DNA of 64,000 bases from NCBI GenBank assembly GCA_043228905.1, contig JBHGNT010000016.1, positions 13,950,001-14,014,000 on the forward strand, read 5' to 3'. Position 1 is the first letter of the stretch. Every line of letters starts with the position of its first letter. This document shows, in pieces, positions 13,549-23,433 of the stretch. The translations under genes and the position numbers were made by a program. This DNA comes from Azolla caroliniana. Lineage: Eukaryota > Polypodiophyta. A model generated the notes under the pieces. It was not told the origin of the DNA. It made no database searches and was given only the letters and a program-made list of their open reading frames with translations.

Positions 13549-14460
13549 TAATGAATCTCAAAGGTTGTCGGATTTTGAAGATGCTAAGCGATGGCTATGT
13601 ATTCCCCCAAATTATGGATTTATTTAGGAGAAATTACAAGATATACCATTGTTGTAAGGATCTTTGCCATTGAAAACAAATTTTTCACCTTGGTGGATTG
13701 ACGGTTACAAGATGGTACACACTTGTTATAGGTCACCACAAATATATTGTAACATCATGCGATGGCATCATTATCTTGGTTATCTCCTAAAGCAGCAAAG
13801 TTGTGGAATGGATGTAAGTCAAATGCAAGGTGGTGGAAAATATTACAACGTGGTTGGCATTCCCATCTACCATTCCGTGCAAAGGTATTCTTATGGAGAG
13901 TCATGATTGGTGGGCTCCCATTAGGTTCAGCCTTAAAGAGACGGGAACTAGGGTCTGACACTTATTTCTTTTGCACTAGTCCATTGGAGGATAGTACACA
14001 TAGGTTCATTAAATGTCCTATAATGTGTACCATTTGGAAGTACTTATCAGACATTTGGCAAGTTTTAACCCGTTGTTATTTGAGACATTAACAATGGGTT
14101 TTTTCTCAATATGTTCAAAATGGTTCAAATGATGAGATGGAGATATTGTTCCAAATTTACGTTATTGGGGTCTACAACACAATTGGAATATGTGTAATGC
14201 CTTCATGTTTGATAATAGACTTGGGGTGAAAACCTATATAAAGAAGCTGAAAGGTATTCTCATGTGGATTTTTTGGATGTTAGAGCATGTGGGGATCATT
14301 TCCTCAAATGCATATTTAGGTTTTTTAATAGTATTACAGAACGTCCCTCTCCCTACATAGGCATATGATAGGTAGAGGAGACTAAGAAGTGTTGTAACTA
14401 AGTGGATTTTACATACAATTAATATAATTGTGTGCACTTTTCCCAAAAAGAAAAAGAAAA
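13549..14460 (+). mobile_element. LINE 3' fragment, plus-strand copy
   Basis: Second copy of the same LINE family in the opposite orientation. The stretch ATGTATTCCCCCAAATTATG at about 13597 matches the minus strand near 12600, and the zf-RVT-like segment at 13762-14091 (FRAKVFLWRVMIGGLPLG, HRFIKCPIMC.IWKYLSDIW) matches 12130-12330 on the minus strand. The 3' end carries an A-rich AAAAAGAAAAAG tail at about 14440-14460. The two copies diverge at many positions and neither encodes a complete protein. Confidence 0.7.
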
Positions 14461-14475
14461 AGGATGATGATAGAA

Positions 14476-14504
14476 GGTAGAGAGAGAGAGAGAGAGAGAG
14501 AGTG
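14476..14504. repeat. (GA)n microsatellite
   Basis: Pure GA run just downstream of the LINE tail, possibly within the outer end of the adjacent gypsy LTR. Confidence 0.8.
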
Positions 14505-14829
14505 AGAGAAGATTGGAAACAAAAAGGAGCTTATATTATAAGAGAACAAGGCTTACAAAGAGTAGGTTAAATGAGTTCTGATTAATTAGTGGACACCTAT
14601 TTACAGGTCCTTATGGAGTATTCTAGAATGTTCTAGAGTATTTTAGATATTTACGATATTTAAGATAATCATGGAATATTCTAGAATACTCTAAATATCT
14701 TATAGTAATAAAAATATAGTTATTATAATTATGTATCCTATATACTACCATAATGGTTTAAGGTTTGACACGTATATCAATAGGTTGTGGGTTCAAATCT
14801 TTGTAAGCCAAAATGTGTGTAATCATGAC
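14490..14829 (-). mobile_element. Gypsy chromovirus LTR remnant
   Basis: On the minus strand a G-rich polypurine tract (AAAAGGGGGG, about 14848-14839) follows the chromodomain relic and is followed by TGTCATGATTACACAC, which looks like an LTR start at about 14829. The outer end is not defined; I place it near the GA run. The LTR contains an exact B-box-like GGTTCAAATC on the plus strand at 14790-14799 and TATTCTAGAATATTC-type short palindromes at about 14620-14690. Confidence 0.5.
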
Positions 14830-15066
14830 ATTATACCCCCCTTTTCGACCACGAGTTGTAAGACAGGACTTCGAACTTGGCTTATGGGGATATTTGTTGT
14901 GAAATGCAGCAACCACAACGGAGGCATTATCAAGATTCTCTACAAGCTCCCATGTTTGATCATTAAGTGTATAACCTAACCAGTCAAAAATAATATAGTT
15001 TGTTGCGGATGATCTTGGAGTTGAGAATGGCAACAACTTCATATTCAGAGCCATCTTTCGGATCAT
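14830..15066 (-). pseudogene. Ty3/gypsy integrase C-terminal chromodomain relic
   Basis: The minus strand encodes a recognisable CHROMO domain: YEVVAILNSKIIRNKLYY in one frame and WLGYTLNDQTWELVENL, then VVAAFHNKYPHKP, in another. This is the C-terminal tail of chromoviral integrases, which recognises chromatin marks during integration. A frameshift separates the two halves and the upstream polyprotein is missing. Only the 3' end of the element remains, next to its LTR. Confidence 0.75.
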
Positions 15067-15715
15067 TCTAAATGGCTATATGCACAAGAGAGAATCCACC
15101 ATCGTTGAAGAAAACCACATGGGCACAACAAGGAGTGTGTCCTCAAATGACCAATTATTGTACACGAGGGCGGATCGGCCCCATGGTCATGCAAGGAGAT
15201 GTGGTTCAACACACACGAATGGAGGTAGAATAGAATATAAGAAAGTCGTCAGGGACCCTCCACAAGCAAGGGGAGTCAAGGTGTTCCCGGAAGCCGACAA
15301 GCAAACTCGACCGACTATTGGTATTGTGGCAAAAAGGGCCATTATAGGTAAAGCTAGAAAAAGAACATCAATTCGGACAAAGCCGAATTAGGTAGAGCCA
15401 ACATAGGAAATTGGCAACGATCGCACTATGCTGAGAATTTAGGGCATGTTGGAAACGACCTCACATTTATGATGAAGCACAAAGTTGATCGAATCGCAGT
15501 GGGCACCTTGAAGTGTGGTACATCAACTCCGATGCTTCTAATCATATGACGAATCATGAAGAATGGTTCTCCAATCTTGAGAAGTCGAAGTAGCTAGGAG
15601 TTCTAGAGATCGACAATGGCACCGTACACCCCATCGAGCACATTGGTGATGTCCCTTTGAACCATGTCAGCTAGAGAGGAATAATGTGAAATGTCCTACA
15701 TGTGCCGACTGTTAG
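15067..15715 (+). pseudogene. Copia gag-protease fragment
   Basis: Broken Ty1/copia polyprotein piece. A zinc knuckle, YWYCGKKGHYR, is seen at about 15318-15350. A degraded protease active site, WYINSDASNHMTNHEEWF (from DSGASNHMT-type), follows at about 15516-15570, then a HIEHIGDVP-like stretch. Frames shift between the motifs and the fourth ligand of the zinc knuckle is lost. No integrase or RT follows; the sequence becomes AT-rich after about 15715. Confidence 0.7.
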
Positions 15716-16429
15716 ATATGAAGTTGATGATGATGATGCAGAAGATGATTAAGAACCTATTAGTTAGTCTAGCAAATAAGTAGGGTAGCAGATAAAAAAC
15801 AAGATGATTACAGAGGGAGAGGGAGAGAGAGAAAGAGAAAGAGAGAGAACGTGTTCGTGTTCACAAGTGGAAGGATCATTCCACTTATAGATTCCTTTTA
15901 TAATCTTGCGTTTTTAGGAACTTGATACACTAGTATCACATGTTTTAAATAACATGTAAAATTTGCTAATTTTTTGAGATTTAACAAGTTTCAAAATGAT
16001 AATTTCTAAAATTGAATAGTTTTTCAATAAATGTTTAAATGTTGATGGTTTGCAGATATGAAATGTAGTTAACTTAAAGAAAATCACAACGGTTAACTCA
16101 AGGCACAAGTTAAGATTAATGGTCTCATCGTCTTGAGAAGATGTAGGTTCCAGAAGTGGAAGTTACATCTATTGTTAGACTTCAAAATGTTTTAAGTATA
16201 AGAAGTAACATTGTAATCCTTAATGCCATCATCTATAAATTTAGTGCCCATGAACATCCATAAATTCACAACTCAAGAAATGTATACAATATTCATAAAC
16301 AATTTTGATAAATCCCTAAATCCTAAAATGTAGATAATATTCATAAACTATCAAAACTACCAAACTTAGATTAAACATTAATATATCAATTTAAACATAT
16401 CACATAGTTATCAAGGTATCCACAATGCT
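15716..16429. other. AT-rich intergenic stretch with an LTR scrap
   Basis: There is no coding signal. At about 15800-15975 the sequence (GA run, GTTCACAAGTGGAAGGAT, GTATCACATG) resembles the reverse complement of 21930-22110, the LTR region of copia A. It is probably another LTR remnant of that family. The rest is AT-rich unique sequence. Confidence 0.45.
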
Positions 16430-17345
16430 CTCCTAAACGGAGTTTTCATCACAATTAACAATGTATCAAATTCATGTTCAAAGTTTTTTTCCCGGATTTA
16501 AAAAAACAAAAAAACAAAAAAATAAACAAATTGAACTTGAGTTGATGAAAAAACCAGATTTTTCACCACAATTCAGTACAATGTATCGAGTTCATGTTTA
16601 AAGTAAATTTTTTTAATTTTTTTAGATTTTTATTTTATTTTATCACTTCAACTTTTTTTGAAAAAGAAAAACCAAAAAGACCCAAAATAAATAGAAAAAA
16701 AACCAAAATTGTTTTTTTAAAAAAACCCCCAAAAAACTTTAAACATGAACTCGATACATTGTATCGAATTCATGTCAAAAAGTTAGCTTTTCGATACCAA
16801 CTCTTGAAAACTTTGTTTTTCAACACGAACTCGATACATTGTATCGAGTTCATGTTTTAAGCTTTTTTTTAAAATTTGTATCGAGTTCATGTTTAAAGTT
16901 TTTTTTTTAATTTTGATTTTTTTCTATTTATTTTGGGTCTTTTTGTTTTTAAAATAATAATAATTGAAATGATGAAAAAACCAGAGTTTTCATCACAAGT
17001 TGATATAATGTATCGAATTCATGTTTAAAGCTTTTTTTTCCAAAAAAAAATCAAAAAATTTGAAAGAAATTTGAAACAATTACTTTAAACATGAGCTCGA
17101 TACATTGTATTGAAGTGTGGTGAAAAATCTAGTTTTTTCATTAACTCAAGCTCAATTTTTTTATTTTTTTAAATAGGGGAAAAAGAACTTTGAACATGAA
17201 TTTGATACATTGTATGTAATTGAGATCAAAACTCTATTTTCTACATCAACTTGAATGTATGGAGTTCATGTTTAGAAATCTTCCTTTTTTTCAAATAAAA
17301 GAGGTTTAGTGTTTACATGAACTCGAATTGTACTAAAATCTCTGT
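16430..17345. repeat. Cluster of palindromic CGATACATTGTATCG repeats
   Basis: Eight or more copies, whole or half, of an imperfect palindrome with arms CATGAACTCGATACA / TGTATCGAGTTCATG are spaced through about 900 bp, separated by poly-T/poly-A tracts. The best copies are 16744-16774 and 16824-16854; others lie near 16577, 16878, 17006, 17090, 17195 and 17310. A second shared phrase, GATGAAAAAACCAGA/TTTTCATCACAA, recurs beside several copies. It has no coding potential and looks like a fold-back or MITE-like cluster, or a local satellite. Confidence 0.6.
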
Positions 17346-17930
17346 TTTTACAAGAGAAAAAGATGTACTCGATATTGCAAAGAAGTACGTTGCACAACAA
17401 GACACCATATTAATTGTGTTGATGGTAATTGAACCTTGCGAATGCCATTTACATGGTCTATAAAATATTCACGTGGTTCTTAATCACCACTTCAAGCACT
17501 TAATGTTGATCTTCATAGTTTGGTTCATCTACAATAGAGAAACATTTATGTGGAACTAAGTATGACAACACGGGCATAACTCAGGTGACAAGGAAACTTG
17601 CAAGAACTAAAGGTGGGGATATTAATAGCGACACATGTAGATGGCCTTGACCTAGGGCACCAATTCTGCATTGCTAGAGTTTTGGACGTGGTGATGCATT
17701 AAACTTTTGTAATACATCTATCATTGGCATTAGTGAGGTGGATATCAATGTGTTTGAGGACGACAACGATAGACATAATAAAAGAGATATTACCAAGTCT
17801 AGAAGATATCTCAGATTGAAGGCGAACAAGATTTAGTGCACACAATTTGGAGACACCATTTGGTGAAGACAATGATTTGATTGGTACATTTGAAAACGAG
17901 GAAGAGTCACAATTGTATATTAGCAATAGT
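17346..17930. other. Unassigned flank of LINE insertion
   Basis: Nothing recognised with confidence. An acidic reading frame just before the insertion (about 17700-17940, with ENEEESQLYISN) continues in sequence beyond the LINE at 21671 (HERNDDSDANNS then stop). This could be the broken C-terminus of an older ORF, perhaps of a transposon. I cannot name it. Confidence 0.35.
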
Positions 17931-17940
17931 AGTGATTCTC
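17931..17940 (+). repeat. Target-site duplication, left (AGTGATTCTC)
   Basis: The ten bases AGTGATTCTC immediately precede the LINE and are repeated exactly at 21661-21670 after its A-rich tail. The repeat extends to 13 bases with one mismatch (AGT/AGC upstream). Confidence 0.85.
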
Positions 17941-20565
17941 GGGTCAATAATCATATTCTTGCCTTTTTTTGCAATTAGCCTAATCGGCCTTTCTCTTTGA
18001 AAGGCTAGTTGCTCAACTCTTACCATTCCGTGCTCTAGTTTGTAGTAGAATACCTCATTTGATTCTACTTTCATTCCCTTAATGCCAATTAAACAGTTCT
18101 TGGCATCTATAAGTTTTGTCCACGCAATTTCAGAGGTTGTTACTTCTTCCTCTTCCATGGTATTCTTGTAGCATGCGATGGCATCTGTAATTCTCTTGAG
18201 CATGCCTTTACCCCTACTTATTCTCCATATTCTAGCCTTTTGAGTGTCCACCTCATTGGAAAAAAACCTCTCCCACTCCACTAATGCATTCCCTTGGGCA
18301 TTGATTAACTCAGCCTTGAAACCTGCTTTTTGGCCTATCATCAGCCCATCCATATCTCTAATCAATGGGTTCCATACAATTGGCATGTACATCCGCGCAT
18401 ATGCATCATTTCTCCACCTACATGTGATCCCCTTTCTGATTTCTTGCCATGCTTTCATAATTCCAATAACACAACGACTCTGCATACTTCCCCAATATTT
18501 GGGTCTCATTTATGGCACAAAGCCCCAAAATGGGCTGCTTGACCAACATCCACCTTCTCTTGGCAACCACATCTTCCATCTACGTCGCCATAGAATTTTC
18601 CAAGGTGCCTCAAGAGGTTGTAGGCTCCTTACCACTAGTTTTCCTAGCACGACCTTCGTTTGCACCATGGGATCTATCAATCCCACCCCCCCTTCACTTT
18701 TCCTTTTTATAAGCGTGGTCCAAGCAACCTTTGCACATGCCTGTTTTTCCTCTGTGCCCCCCCATAAGAAATTTCTGATAATCCTTTTTATCAATTGCAT
18801 CGACTTGGGCACGATTATCCAACATGCAGCAGTATGACAAATAGTGGCCATTAGAATCTGATTTGCAATCACAATCTTGCCCGCAAAGGATAGTTTTCTT
18901 GCATTCCACCATATTAACTTCACTTTTATTTTGTCCACTAGTAGATTGTAATGTTCTGCTCGATCGATGTCCATACCAATTTTGAAGCCCAAGTATCTAG
19001 TAGCTTCTCCTTTCCTCACCCATCTAAATTTGGGGTAGGGGACCCAATTTAACATGGGCTTATTACTGATCCAAATGCCCACAAATTTATTCCAATTTAT
19101 TTTAGCATCTGATCCCCTACAAAACTCATCAATTGCAATTTGCAATTTGCCCAAGTTGTGTGCATCACCTTTGACATAGGTCATTGTGTCATCAACATAT
19201 GCCGTATCAAGCACCATACCTTCATCATCGAGCAAGGTAAGGCCTTGTATTTGCCAAGACCAATCAACAATTTGACGTATAATGCAAAGTTTCTGCTGCA
19301 ATGGTGTATAAGTATGGGGCCAATGGGCATCCTTGGCATACTGAACGTAGCATCTTAAAGCTCTTCCCCATACTTCCAGCCATTAACACTTGGTTGGATG
19401 CACCTCTGTAAAAGGCACTCATTCCAAGGATCCATTGTTGTTCAAAGCCTAGGGCTGTCATCACTGCTTCTAGGAAATCCCATGAAATCTTGTCATAAGC
19501 TTTTTCGAAGTCGAGTAGCATTATTGCTAGGTCCACTTCTTGCTCCTCCACCCATGTTGAGTATTCCCAGAATGTTATCACATTGTCAACAATGCTCCGG
19601 TTTTCTAGGAAGCCAGTTTGTGTTGTATGTATAATGTCCCCAAGAACCATTTTCAATCTCTTACTTACGACTTTGGCCATTATCTTATATGCATTGGTGA
19701 GAATCGTCAATGGTCGCCAATTATCAAGCGTTGTTAGGTCTTTACCAACCTTGGGTATTAAATAAATCATGCCTCTACACATTGTTGTGGGCATTAATCC
19801 TTCTACCATAATGTATTGCATCCCTACAAGCATGTCATCCTTAATTAGATCCCAATATTGGATGTAAAAGTAAATAGGAAGTCCATCAATTCATGCACAA
19901 CTTTGTTTGTTCATATCCCCAATAGCATCCCACAATTCATGCATACCTATAGGGGTATTTAGTCGGTCCATCATCTGAGTTATAACTTTCCTTGGTATTC
20001 TATTTATTATATTTTTGAAGGCAACCTGATCAATCAGTTCCTCATTGCATACACTTAGTAGTTGAGTATAATAGCTTGTGGCTATTTCAAGCATTTCCTC
20101 TTTGCATGTGGTCATTGTGCCATCTATCTTTTTTAAGCATGAAGGTTGAATCCTGGATCCTTTGCATTTAACAACTTCAAAAAATCCTTTAGTAACCCGA
20201 TCTCCTACCATCATCCAGCTTGCTGCCTTACTTTGATAGGCATAGGTACTCCTAAGTTTTTGGTACATCTCTAATTTGCTTTTGGCCTCCTCTAGTCGAG
20301 CCTCAATCCATAAATTATGTGGGTTTAGGGTTTAGAAGCGAGTGACCATTGCATTCTCTGCATTTTCTCCCTTATCTCTTTTCTAATTTCAATTGCTTTA
20401 TGTTGAAAAAAACTTGCACATGCCTCAAGTTTCCTAGCCAGCCTATGAGCAGGGTCGAGGTACCTCCATTTGATATTAGACCATATTTTCTGTATATCAT
20501 AGGTCCATTTAGTATCCATAACCAATTGCGACAGTGTGTTGGCCTATACAAGGGCATTTGGATTA
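17941..20565 (-). pseudogene. LINE ORF2 reverse transcriptase segment (inverted part)
   Basis: Minus-strand segments give a plant L1-type RT. 20525-20325 and 20268-19891 are the region before the fingers. 19833-19264 holds NWRPLTILTNAYKIMAKV, the palm motif with FEKAYDKISWDFL and the VCQGCPLAPYLYTIAAE motif. 19301-18510 holds the catalytic box in the form TAYVDDTMTY (YVDD), then the thumb and KVAWTTLIKRKSEGGVGLID. 18509-17907 is the post-RT linker. Frameshifts near 20300, 19870, 19290 and 18510 and the missing N-terminus make it non-functional. LINE RTs copy their own mRNA at a nicked target site in the nucleus. Confidence 0.85.
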
Positions 20566-20569
20566 GTTA

Positions 20570-21442
20570 TCATGGGACCCAACGATGTATTGTTGGAGAA
20601 CTCAAGGATGAACTGATGGGGAAAAGCTGGTTCAATTTTTCAGGTATAACATGAAGATTGGGAGGCAAATTATTCTAGAACAAGAACACGACAAGATTGC
20701 AACAAGGAAATTTTGGATACAGGAGGGTATTAGTGAAATGAGACTAGATAAATTCTGGAAAATGATATGGCATGACAGTTATGATCGCAAGATAATGATG
20801 TGTTTATGGCTTATTGCACATAGAGCCTTGCCGGTAGGGACGTGGGGTAAAGGCCCCAATGTAGACCCTAGATGTATTGCCTATGGACAGATAGAAAGAA
20901 TTTCCCATTGTCTATGGCAATGTTGCGAGGTAGTGGATGTATGGGGAAGGGCACTACGTTTGCTTTGCCATGCCTCTAGTTCGTTCACCCTCAACTGGGG
21001 GCATGCTTACTGGATTTGTCTTGAGGATGACGTGGCGAAATACGATGGCACATGCAATGCTAAGTACAGAGGGGAGAATGGCATTGTGCGGCTGATCACT
21101 GACAACAGGGTACCTACAACTTGTGCACAGAATCAAAAACTTGGAGATTTTTGGATGTTGCTTGCTCCCATTACTATATGGTATATATGGACAAGAAGGT
21201 GTACCAGGGTATTTTCAGCACACAAACACCCCCCAACTGAATCGATTAAGCTAATATGGCACGCATTAATAACTATACTAAGAGCTCAATATGAGAAGAT
21301 TGATGGTACTAATGATGTTGCAGAACTAATGAGGCTGAATTTTCGAAAGCGATGGTGTACTACACCGATGGCCATAACAAATGGAATGGATATACCATGG
21401 AAGTATGTACCCAAATGGTTGTTCCCCCCTCCCATTAGATGA
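20570..21442 (+). pseudogene. LINE ORF2 C-terminal zf-RVT segment
   Basis: From 20651 an open frame of 263 codons runs to the stop at 21440-21442. It contains the zinc-binding reverse transcriptase region: FWKMIWHDSYDRKIMMCLWLIAHRALPVG, then RCIAYGQIERISHCLWQCCEVVDVWG, then a tail ending KYVPKWLFPPP. It continues, with little gap, the ORF2 part found inverted at 17941-20565. The stretch 21443-21660 is its 3' UTR and tail. Confidence 0.75.
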
Positions 21443-21660
21443 ACGAGGGGCGTGAAAGACATGGCATGTGGGATAGTGAATGTAGGTGATGTGCATGAAA
21501 GGGTTGCTAGAGCCATATGTGAAAGTGTAAGATAAATAAGCAAGATCTCTTGTGTAGGATAGGATAGTCTTGGCCTGGCCTTCCCGAGAAAGGGATCGAG
21601 TTTGTGTATATTTTAACTAAAGGAGTATATTCTTTTTTGGAAAAAAGAAGAAGAAGAAGC

Positions 21661-21670
21661 AGTGATTCTC
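21661..21670 (+). repeat. Target-site duplication, right (AGTGATTCTC)
   Basis: Exact repeat of 17931-17940, directly after the GAAGAAGAAGC end of the LINE tail. Confidence 0.85.
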
Positions 21671-21889
21671 ATGAAAGGAATGATGATAGTGATGCAAATA
21701 ACTCCTAAATGTATTTTTTGTGCAACGATATGTAACAAATTTAGACAACATTTTATCGAATGAAATAAAAAAGTTGATTGTTTTGAAATCTTTCGCTTAT
21801 GATTTCGTTATGAAATCTTTTGCTTATGATTTCGTTAGGATCTAAAATACTACTAGTTGTAATTTATTCTTAAAATACACAAAGTTACT
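21671..21889. other. Short intergenic stretch
   Basis: It begins with the continuation of the acidic frame split by the LINE and then becomes AT-rich. It contains a short direct repeat of TTGAAATCTTT/GCTTATGATTTCGTTA (21781-21840). No gene seen. Confidence 0.4.
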
Positions 21890-22246
21890 TTTTGTATTTG
21901 GCCAAAATTTGGCAATTTTCAATTTTATCAAATGGTGAAAATTTTAGCTTTTTCATTAAGTTTTCGAGAACATGTGATACAGGTATCAAGGTGTTTTGGG
22001 AAATGGCAAAAAAAGCCCCAAAATCAGATGGAATATTCCTTATCCTTCCATTTGCGTGCTATCCTTCCACTTGTGAATGCGAATGTGTTAGAGAGAGAGA
22101 GAGAGAGAGAAGAATGTGCTCAAAGAGGACTATCTTTCATTAACCCACTCACCCCTTTACGAGAACAATTACCTACTTATATAGTTAGGTTAACTGTGTT
22201 CACACTAGAGATAAAAAGTGGGCATTGTGGGACTTTTATCCCAACA
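21890..22246 (-). mobile_element. Copia A 3' LTR
   Basis: On the minus strand the LTR begins TGTTGGGATAAAAG at 22246, directly after the purine tract CAGGGGAGTT. It contains a GA microsatellite at about 22090-22110. Its outer end is uncertain and set near 21890. Confidence 0.6.
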
Positions 22247-22403
22247 AACTCCCCTGTAAAAGGATCACTTTGTTTTACATACAATGTGATGGGGTTATCT
22301 CCCCTGTAAGCTCAAATACATCTTAAACTTAATCAACTATATGTATGTTACAAGACGATCGGCTGGTAGCCAAATCGGCAGAGGTAGAGTCAGAGTTAGT
22401 TGA

Positions 22404-22960
22404 TCAACTGGTGTTTGACTCGGCACATGATCGATTCAGCTTTTGCCCTCTAGGCCGTTGGTTTTTCACGCACTCAACTACATCTATAGCCCTCAGGCTA
22501 TCCGGTTCCTTTGACTTTGTCATTTCGACTTTTCTGGCCTTGCCATTCTTTGACTTACCTTCTGCTTCTCTTTGCTCGCTTGCTTGTTGTAATCCCATAT
22601 GTCCTCTTAGTGTGTTGAAGCATTGATCTCGGAGAGGCTTGGTCAGGTTGTCGGCGATGTTCACCTTGGTATCCACCTTCTGAACTTCGAGTTTCTTGTC
22701 AGTGACAAGCTCACGAATATGATGGTATTGCACGTCAAAATGCTTTGTCTTGGCATGGTATACCAGATTATGGATGAGGTGTATTGCGCTCTGTGATTCG
22801 CAATGGAGGGTTGGCGTCGGATGGTCGATTCGGCCTTTAGCCGAAAAATCAACTGACAGTTGGTGCAACCAGATGGCTTCCTTGATTGCTTCCGATGTGG
22901 CTATATACTCAGCCTCTATTGCCGAGAGTATCATGTAGTCTTGTAACTTCAACCTCCATG
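22404..22960 (-). pseudogene. Copia A RNase H C-terminal part
   Basis: The minus strand encodes WRLKLQDYMILSAIEAEYI then SQSAIHLIHNLVYHAKTKHF, HHIRELV and KVNIADNLTKPL, the hallmark C-terminal half of copia RNase H. RNase H removes the RNA strand during reverse transcription. The N-terminal half is at 29235-29176, on the far side of the gypsy insertion. After TKPLRDQCFN the frame runs on into a basic tail to 22404. Confidence 0.85.
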
Positions 22961-22965
22961 ATATG
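22961..22965 (+). repeat. Target-site duplication ATATG, left of gypsy
   Basis: Five bases preceding the outer gypsy LTR; the same five follow the other outer LTR at 29171-29175. They lie in the copia A RNase H codons for the AIS W junction. Confidence 0.85.
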
Positions 22966-23421
22966 TGTTACGGGCATGACCATTTAATATCCCGTGGTGA
23001 GAATTTACCGTAGTATTCTATACACGTGGATAAGTGTGAGGGTTAAATGAGAGTGTAAAGAAGGGGAGGATTACTTTTAAATCCTCGGGATTGAGACAAC
23101 CCATTAGGTCAAGTGTGAACTTGCCTGGGGGCCTTGGGTATTGCTATAAATAAGAGGCCTAGCTATCCTCATTTCATCATCTTTTGACTACATCGAGACT
23201 CTGCTCTTGTGGTGGGTCAACTCTTGTAGCGAGCGCGCCAGCACCAGGTACGACTCGACGCCATGGCGGTGGTATGGGACGCCGATTGAGGCTCAAGTCC
23301 GTCTCGATCCCTTCGCTCGGGGGTGGTCGGGTGGATCAACACCCTTCTTTCTCTTTCTCCTTTCTATCTATCATTTGTTTATCCTTATCTTAAGCTTACT
23401 TTAGTACCTAGATCCCTAATA
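22966..23421 (+). mobile_element. Gypsy outer 5' LTR
   Basis: 456-bp LTR from TGTTACGGGC to CCCTAATA. It has a TATA box (CTATAAATAAG, about 23143) and ends two bases before the primer binding site. By eye it differs from the 28716-29170 copy at about 15 positions in about 456. Confidence 0.85.
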
Positions 23422-23423
23422 TT

Positions 23424-23433
23424 TGGTATCAGA
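23424..23433 (+). other. Primer binding site (initiator tRNA-Met type)
   Basis: TGGTATCAGA lies just inside the 5' LTR and matches the complement of the plant initiator tRNA-Met 3' end. This is the usual minus-strand primer for many plant LTR retrotransposons. Confidence 0.8.

Larger units (their letters stand above)
17941..21660 (+). mobile_element. LINE with inverted 5' part (twin-primed insertion)
   Basis: One non-LTR retrotransposon insertion bounded by a 10-bp target-site duplication. The left part, 17941 to about 20565, is inverted: on the minus strand it reads ORF2 through the reverse transcriptase. The right part, about 20570-21660, is on the plus strand: it carries the C-terminal zf-RVT region and ends in an AAAAAAGAAGAAGAAGAAG tail. 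The order (inverted 5' segment, then 3' segment, then tail) is the signature of twin priming known from mammalian L1. The element is 5'-truncated: no endonuclease domain was found. Confidence 0.85.

Noticed and set aside
15080-15391. 103-codon plus-strand ORF as a host gene
   Set aside because: It overlaps a copia zinc knuckle read in another frame (YCGKKGHYR), so it is a frame-shifted gag relic.
18244-18837. 197-codon plus-strand ORF
   Set aside because: Antisense shadow of the LINE RT thumb/linker region.
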